Positions 13,355 to 17,438 of a stretch of DNA of 17,438 nt are shown here, piece by piece (the first letter of the stretch is position 1; each line of letters opens with the position of its first letter). Position numbers and translations under genes: made by a program. Source of the DNA: Candidatus Woesearchaeota archaeon (GTDB lineage Archaea; Nanobdellota; Nanobdellia; Woesearchaeales; GW2011-AR4); the NCBI GenBank assembly GCA_016185815.1, contig JACPMT010000010.1:1-17438 (forward strand). The letters are read 5' to 3'. The notes beneath the pieces were generated by a model. The model did no database searches. It saw only the letters and a program-made list of their open reading frames with translations, and was not told the DNA's origin.

Positions 13355-13644
13355 TTACCCAAGCCTTAAAATTACGCTGCCGTTGACTTTTGTCATGTAG
13401 TCCAGCTGCTGAACCTGCTGTATGATTGTTGTTTGTGCAGCTTCGCCTCCCTGCCATCCCGGGCTTAACAGCATCAATATTTTTGCAGTTGCATTTGCCT
13501 CAATTTCCTTTGCTTCTTGCTCCAGCTTTTCCTTTTCCTTGTTTGCCTCTGTTATTTCCCTGAAGATTGGCTCAATGCTTACATTCGCAAATCCTTTTTT
13601 GAGCTTTGCCCTGCCTTCATCATAAAATCTTACATCAGGGCTTT
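13355..13644 (-). pseudogene. 3'-end fragment C of the surface protein gene
   Basis: The minus strand is open over about 96 codons without a start and encodes the terminal part of the surface protein: FREITEANKEKEKLEQEA, AKILMLLSPGWQGGEAAQTT and QLDYMTKVNGSVILRLG. Over 187 bp (13379-13565 against 14366-14552) I count about four mismatches to the full gene. Beyond 13565 the two diverge: the fragment reads RFYDEGRAKLKKGFANVSIE, a different upstream region. It then runs into the end of the MNT gene, where the join must lie. Confidence 0.9.
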
Positions 13645-13911
13645 CTAAATTTCTATGCCTTTTTCTACAGCTTCCCTTACTATTGTAATCTGCTTCTTTA
13701 GCTTGCTGAACTCTTTAGGTGTATAACATAAGAAGTCTACTGGATATTCTAGATTCCAGTGCTTATAAAAGCCTAGTGGCCTATACCTAAAATTTTTTTT
13801 CTGGAATTCTTTACTAACTACAATTAAATCTATATCGCTCCATCTATGCGGTTTGCCTGTAACCCTGCTCCCAAAAAAAAACATTTTTTGTATAGGAATT
13901 TCTTCGTTCAA
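13645..13911 (-). CDS. MNT-type nucleotidyltransferase (probable antitoxin)
   Basis: 88 residues with the minimal nucleotidyltransferase motif FFFGSRVTGKPHRWSDIDLI: the GSxxxG turn and the catalytic DxD pair. A later YPVDFLCY strand supplies the third acid position. In HEPN/MNT modules this protein inactivates the HEPN ribonuclease, in studied cases by adding AMP to it. The start shown is TTG (13911), which overlaps the end of the HEPN gene by 68 nt; no in-frame ATG exists before residue 10, and the frame stays open 16 codons further upstream. The stop adjoins fragment C. Confidence 0.85.
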   Translation of the reverse strand: MNEEIPIQKMFFFGSRVTGKPHRWSDIDLIVVSKEFQKKNFRYRPLGFYKHWNLEYPVDFLCYTPKEFSKLKKQITIVREAVEKGIEI

Positions 13912-14302
13912 ACTTAATTTGAACCTTTTTAGCTTTTTTATTATAGATTTTTTTTATCCATTTCAAAACCCTTTTAGCTGTTTTTATATCTTCGAAAGTT
14001 TCGTTTTTTGCATATTGTTTAGTGCCTATGTCTGGATATCTTGTATCAATATAAACTATGCTAAGTCTTTCGCAATCTTTTATTAATTCTTCACCTAAAT
14101 TTAAAATTTTAGCTAATTTGACAAGATCATGTATCTTAATTATTTTTTTGCCTCTTTTTAAAAGAAGAGCCTTTAACGCCTTTTCGACAGCTTGCTGGCA
14201 ATAAAAGGAAGCATCTTTATATTTCTTTCCTTCAAACAGGTATTTGGCCGTCTTTACATCACTTTCTGAATATTTCCGCCATCTCTTGATTTCTTCTTTC
14301 AT
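13844..14302 (-). CDS. HEPN domain protein (probable toxin ribonuclease)
   Basis: About 152 residues from the ATG at 14302; a TTG four codons upstream (14314) is the longer option. It is a COG2250-type HEPN protein: helix EIKRWRKYSESDVKTAKYLF, then ASFYCQQAVEKALKALLL, then KKIIKIHDLVKLAK with the family His, and RYPDIG before the last helix. HEPN proteins paired with MNT partners are RNA-cutting toxins. The C-terminal 23 residues overlap the MNT gene in another frame. A TATA-like tatttaaaa at 14331-14339 lies about 33 nt before the ATG, tucked between it and the stop of the surface gene. Confidence 0.85.
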   Translation of the reverse strand: MKEEIKRWRKYSESDVKTAKYLFEGKKYKDASFYCQQAVEKALKALLLKRGKKIIKIHDLVKLAKILNLGEELIKDCERLSIVYIDTRYPDIGTKQYAKNETFEDIKTAKRVLKWIKKIYNKKAKKVQIKFERRNSYTKNVFFWEQGYRQTA

Positions 14303-14330
14303 GCTTATTGCCAATTGTATAAAATATGTT

Positions 14331-14339
14331 TATTTAAAA
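14331..14339 (-). promoter_or_regulatory. TATA-like element of the HEPN/MNT operon
   Basis: Minus strand ttttaaata, about 29-37 nt before the ATG at 14302, immediately after the stop of the surface protein gene. Confidence 0.35.
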
Positions 14340-14341
14340 AT

Positions 14342-17300
14342 CTATCCCAGCCTTAGTATGACAGAGCCGTTGACTTTTGTCATGTAGTCCAGCTGCTGAA
14401 CCTGCTGTATGATTGTTGTTTGTGCAGCTTCGCCTCCCTGCCATCCGGGGCTTAAAACCATCAGTATTTTTGCAGTTGCATTTGCCTCAATTTCCTTTGC
14501 TTCTTGCTCCAGCTTTTCCTTTTCCTTGTTTGCCTCTGTTATTTCCCTGAAGTCTTTTTCATTGTCCTCAAGGTTTTTGCCCTTGCGCTTTTTGTACAAT
14601 TTTTTAACATCTTCCAAGTCTTCTATTTCATCAATCTCATCAATAACCTGCTCTTCCGGTTGTTTTTGCATAATTTCTGCTGTTGCATTCTCTCCTAGCG
14701 CAATATTAGTTGCAGCTGTTTCATTTTGCGTTATTATTGTCGTATTGTTTTGCGCTGTTGTTTCATTCTCTCCTGACGCACTAAAAAATCCTTCGGATTT
14801 TTGGTGCCCCGAAAATGTTTCATTTTCTAAGGCATTAAACGCTTGAACATTGCTATTATTTTCAAAAACAATCGACGCTTCTGCGGTTGTTTCTGTAGTT
14901 GAGCTTGTTGCACTGCTTTCCGGCTCAAGCACATTGCTTAAGTCAGTCTGCAGGCTTACTTCGTTTATCACATTGCCTGTTATTGGGCTTGATGATTTAT
15001 CTAACTCATTTTCTTCAATTACCTCTTTTGCCTTTTCCTTCAGCTTTTTCTTTCCCAAGTCCCTTGAGAACCTTGCCTTGAACTGCTCGGTTTTTGTGCC
15101 TTCCAGCTCTATTGCGGGCTTGCTTCCATCATAATCTTCCATTGCATATCCAATTATTCTTCCATTGTTTGTTGCTTTCATTGCAGTGCCTTCCTTGCTT
15201 GAGGAAGCCAAAGCATCGCCTTTCTTAATAGGGCCATTTTCCAATGAAATCTTGACAGCAACCCTTCCCAATAATGCAATGTTGTACCCCTCAAAGCCGC
15301 CTCTCCAGTTGCCAATGACCATTGCGGCATTCGGGCTTACAACTCCTATTGCATTCTGGTACGGCTTATTGCTTTTAACCACGCTATTGTTGTTTTGCTC
15401 ATCAATAACTGCCAAATCACCTTCTTCCAATAATTGCGTTGATGGCATTCTCTCTGCAATGTCTGGATTGTTGTAAGCTGATGTGCCTTTGAATAATGTG
15501 CCTGTGATGTTTGCATTGCCTACAACAATCAATGCTTCAGTCGGAGCAGTCGTGCTGATGCCGACGTTGCCGTTTCCATCTATTACAAACGGACTTGCGT
15601 CCCCACCAACATCGTCAACTCTCAGGCCATAGCCAGCACCTAGGTTAACGATATTTAAGCCGTGTGTATCAGTGGGGTTCCCACCAGTAGCAGATGTGAT
15701 TTTCATGACGGGAAAGTTTGAAGCCTGGATCATAGCAAAGGTAGCAACAGCGTTTGCAGTATTAGCTGCATTGTCGTACACAACACTCAGCGCATCCACA
15801 CCCGCAGTGGTTTGGCTCACTTCCAACTTCGCTCCCGGCCCTGTCGTCCCGATGCCGACATCGCCTGCTGCTGTTATGCGCATCCTTTCAGCGTTAGTTC
15901 CTGCATTTGTGGTGAGGAATGTCAAAACGCCGGATGGATTCGTGCTGCTGTCGGCGCTGAGCTGGCTTGAGATTGCAGCGCTGCGCTTTTCTGCTCCTGT
16001 TGCGCCTCTGGTGGCAAACATGACAGAGCCAACAAAGTCATTATTTCCTGTATTGTTTGTTGAAAGGATAAGATCCCCTAGCGCCGGATTTTGGCCAGCG
16101 GCTGCTATTTCAAGCCCTGTATTTGCTTGCGAGTCATAACTGCCATAAACAGTTGTATGATTTGTCACATTGCCTATGACTGGTTTTATATTGTTTCCAT
16201 AAACCACAAATTTCTCTCTGGGATTTGTAGTACCGATGCCGACATTACCGCTTCTGTCAATTACCATCCTTGGAGTTCCACTGCCATTTGTATGTATATC
16301 AAAGCCTTCAGCAGTTACGCTGTTAAAAGCTATCCTGCCTCCAAAATCAGGTGTTCCTGAGCCAGCAGTTGTTGTAGAGCCATTAGTAAAGTCAATATAA
16401 GCAACGCCAGTTGACGAGCTACTCCTTATCTCAAGCCCGGCATTTGCAATCCCCAGGTAAACCAAATCGCTGTCGCTTGCATTGATAAGCTCCAGCTTGT
16501 GATTTGGATCGCCATTTCCAATGCCTATATTTCCGGAAGTGTCAATTTTAATGCGATTTTGGTCCGCTGTTCTTATAATAAAAGGATGGTTTGTTTGTGT
16601 TCCAACAATGCCTGCTGCTGCTGAAGTAGAGCTGAACATTCTTGTGTTTATTGGAGAAACGCTATTATTCGATTGTATTGCCAATCCAGTGCCATCTCCA
16701 GTTGCTCCGGATATTGTAAGCGGAACAGATGAAGCTGCTCCAGTTCCTATGCTGAACGTATTTAATAAATAGTCGCCTCCTGAACCGCTTATTCTAGCAT
16801 TATAAGCAGTTGTTGCATCTGGCGGCACTCCGGAAACCCATGCTGAGCTGCCTGCATGAATGAAAGATGCGCCTGTTGTGTTGAAATAGCTGTTTTCGCC
16901 TCCGGGAGATGATGCATTATACACTCTATAAGAATTAGCATTAACGTTTTGCTGCCATGTAATATTGCTTGCATTATTTTCTGGAATTGTCAAAGTTACA
17001 GAAATCTCTTGTGATGCCATTGTTTCTCCGCCTGAGCCGTCTAAGGCTGTAATTTTGTAATAATAAGTTCCTGTGCTTAAATTAGAGCCCGTCACATTGC
17101 CAACTATGCCTGTTACATTAGTCGGAATGCTCATTTCAATGGCAAATTTAGAAGAATTTCCCAAAGTAAGTTTTTCCTGTGGCTTTGTTGTGCCAATTCC
17201 AACACTTCCATTGCTTGTAACACCCAAGTCTCCTGTTCTTCCTGCACCTGTAACATTCAAAGTTCCCTGAACTGTCAATGTTTGCGCTGGAGTTGTTGTG

Positions 17301-17438
17301 TTGATGCCTACCTTTACTTCAATATTTCTTGGATATATAGCAGTTGTTGTACCATTCCACAAGCTGTTGTTTCTATCTGAAAATATCAGGCTTAGATTTC
17401 CAGTTCTTATGATGGTTGCATTGTCAAGCACATAAGTT
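14342..17438 (-). CDS. Large fibre-like surface protein, 5' end outside the window
   Basis: At least 1,031 residues; the frame is open at the right edge, so the first GTG seen (17431) need not be the start. It has six copies of a GNVGIGTTxPxxKLxV repeat (near residues 40, 74, 299, 394, 522 and 619), a pattern seen in tail-fibre-like and other beta-helical surface proteins. A later domain (about 655-775) runs NPDIAERMPSTQLLEEGDLA, AIGVVSPNAAMVIG and ENGPIKKGDALASSS. I know this block from large Patescibacteria and DPANN surface proteins, and it may be an intramolecular chaperone or autocleavage unit. Then come a Ser/Thr/Asn-rich stretch with many NxS/T glycosylation sites, an acidic coiled coil and the terminal VNGSVILRLG. 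The last part is copied three times downstream. Confidence 0.8.
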   Translation of the reverse strand, partial: TYVLDNATIIRTGNLSLIFSDRNNSLWNGTTTAIYPRNIEVKVGINTTTPAQTLTVQGTLNVTGAGRTGDLGVTSNGSVGIGTTKPQEKLTLGNSSKFAIEMSIPTNVTGIVGNVTGSNLSTGTYYYKITALDGSGGETMASQEISVTLTIPENNASNITWQQNVNANSYRVYNASSPGGENSYFNTTGASFIHAGSSAWVSGVPPDATTAYNARISGSGGDYLLNTFSIGTGAASSVPLTISGATGDGTGLAIQSNNSVSPINTRMFSSTSAAAGIVGTQTNHPFIIRTADQNRIKIDTSGNIGIGNGDPNHKLELINASDSDLVYLGIANAGLEIRSSSSTGVAYIDFTNGSTTTAGSGTPDFGGRIAFNSVTAEGFDIHTNGSGTPRMVIDRSGNVGIGTTNPREKFVVYGNNIKPVIGNVTNHTTVYGSYDSQANTGLEIAAAGQNPALGDLILSTNNTGNNDFVGSVMFATRGATGAEKRSAAISSQLSADSSTNPSGVLTFLTTNAGTNAERMRITAAGDVGIGTTGPGAKLEVSQTTAGVDALSVVYDNAANTANAVATFAMIQASNFPVMKITSATGGNPTDTHGLNIVNLGAGYGLRVDDVGGDASPFVIDGNGNVGISTTAPTEALIVVGNANITGTLFKGTSAYNNPDIAERMPSTQLLEEGDLAVIDEQNNNSVVKSNKPYQNAIGVVSPNAAMVIGNWRGGFEGYNIALLGRVAVKISLENGPIKKGDALASSSKEGTAMKATNNGRIIGYAMEDYDGSKPAIELEGTKTEQFKARFSRDLGKKKLKEKAKEVIEENELDKSSSPITGNVINEVSLQTDLSNVLEPESSATSSTTETTAEASIVFENNSNVQAFNALENETFSGHQKSEGFFSASGENETTAQNNTTIITQNETAATNIALGENATAEIMQKQPEEQVIDEIDEIEDLEDVKKLYKKRKGKNLEDNEKDFREITEANKEKEKLEQEAKEIEANATAKILMVLSPGWQGGEAAQTTIIQQVQQLDYMTKVNGSVILRLG

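Noticed and set aside
13422..14846. Two plus-strand frames (13422-13625 and 14409-14846) that begin with nearly the same peptide, suggesting a duplicated gene
   Set aside because: They are antisense shadows of fragment C and the full surface gene; the resemblance is due to the copied 3' end on the minus strand.
1..17438. tRNA or rRNA genes
   Set aside because: I found no cloverleaf with a T-loop GTTCRA signature and no rRNA-like conserved stretches in the intergenic regions. A covariance-model scan would settle it.

Overview
The window is AT-rich and looks archaeal, most likely from a DPANN lineage of the Woesearchaeota/Pacearchaeota type. Support comes from an archaea-specific DUF371 protein, a PUA-type RNA-binding protein, TATA boxes about 25-30 nt in front of starts (leaderless style), many tiny two-gene toxin-antitoxin (TA) modules, and membrane proteins with a short signal or anchor, Ig-like ectodomains and charged helical tails. 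Taxonomy is inferred from gene content only.

Layout. (1) 8-460 (+): a PUA-like RNA-binding protein. (2) 477-3901 (-): an island with a small unknown gene, a RelA/SpoT-type alarmone synthetase domain split from its N-terminal part by a single-base frameshift, and a 562-residue protein in which I can trace an RSH-like HD hydrolase signature. Together these resemble a two-protein alarmone synthesis/hydrolysis system, which is rare in archaea. (3) 4050-6514: DUF371 protein, a PP-loop asparagine-synthetase-like protein without its glutaminase half, and two small unknown genes. (4) 6517-10758 (-): two large single- or double-pass membrane proteins that share a C-terminal helical module. Between them lies a 543-bp gene-free stretch with a set of perfect 9-3-9 hairpins. 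(5) 10910-11557 (+): a membrane protein with an internal duplication.

(6) 11568-17438 (-) is the most striking region. A large fibre-like surface protein with six VGIGTT-type repeats enters from the right edge and ends at 14342. Downstream of it come, in order: a HEPN/MNT TA module, a copy of the surface gene's 3' end, a DUF433/DUF5615 (PIN-like) TA module, another 3'-end copy, a DUF4258-like/DUF2283/DUF2283 module, and a last 3'-end copy. All four 3' ends encode the same terminal peptide (about YMTKVNGSVILRLG then stop), and spacing between successive stops is 788, 999 and 987 bp. This looks like a cassette array in which each unit is one TA module plus one surface-protein 3' end, as if the gene's 3' end were a repeated insertion or recombination target.

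What is firm: the TA families, the repeated 3' ends, the hairpins and the frameshift are read directly from sequence. What is inferred: alarmone biochemistry, the cassette mechanism and any mobile origin of the hairpin region.
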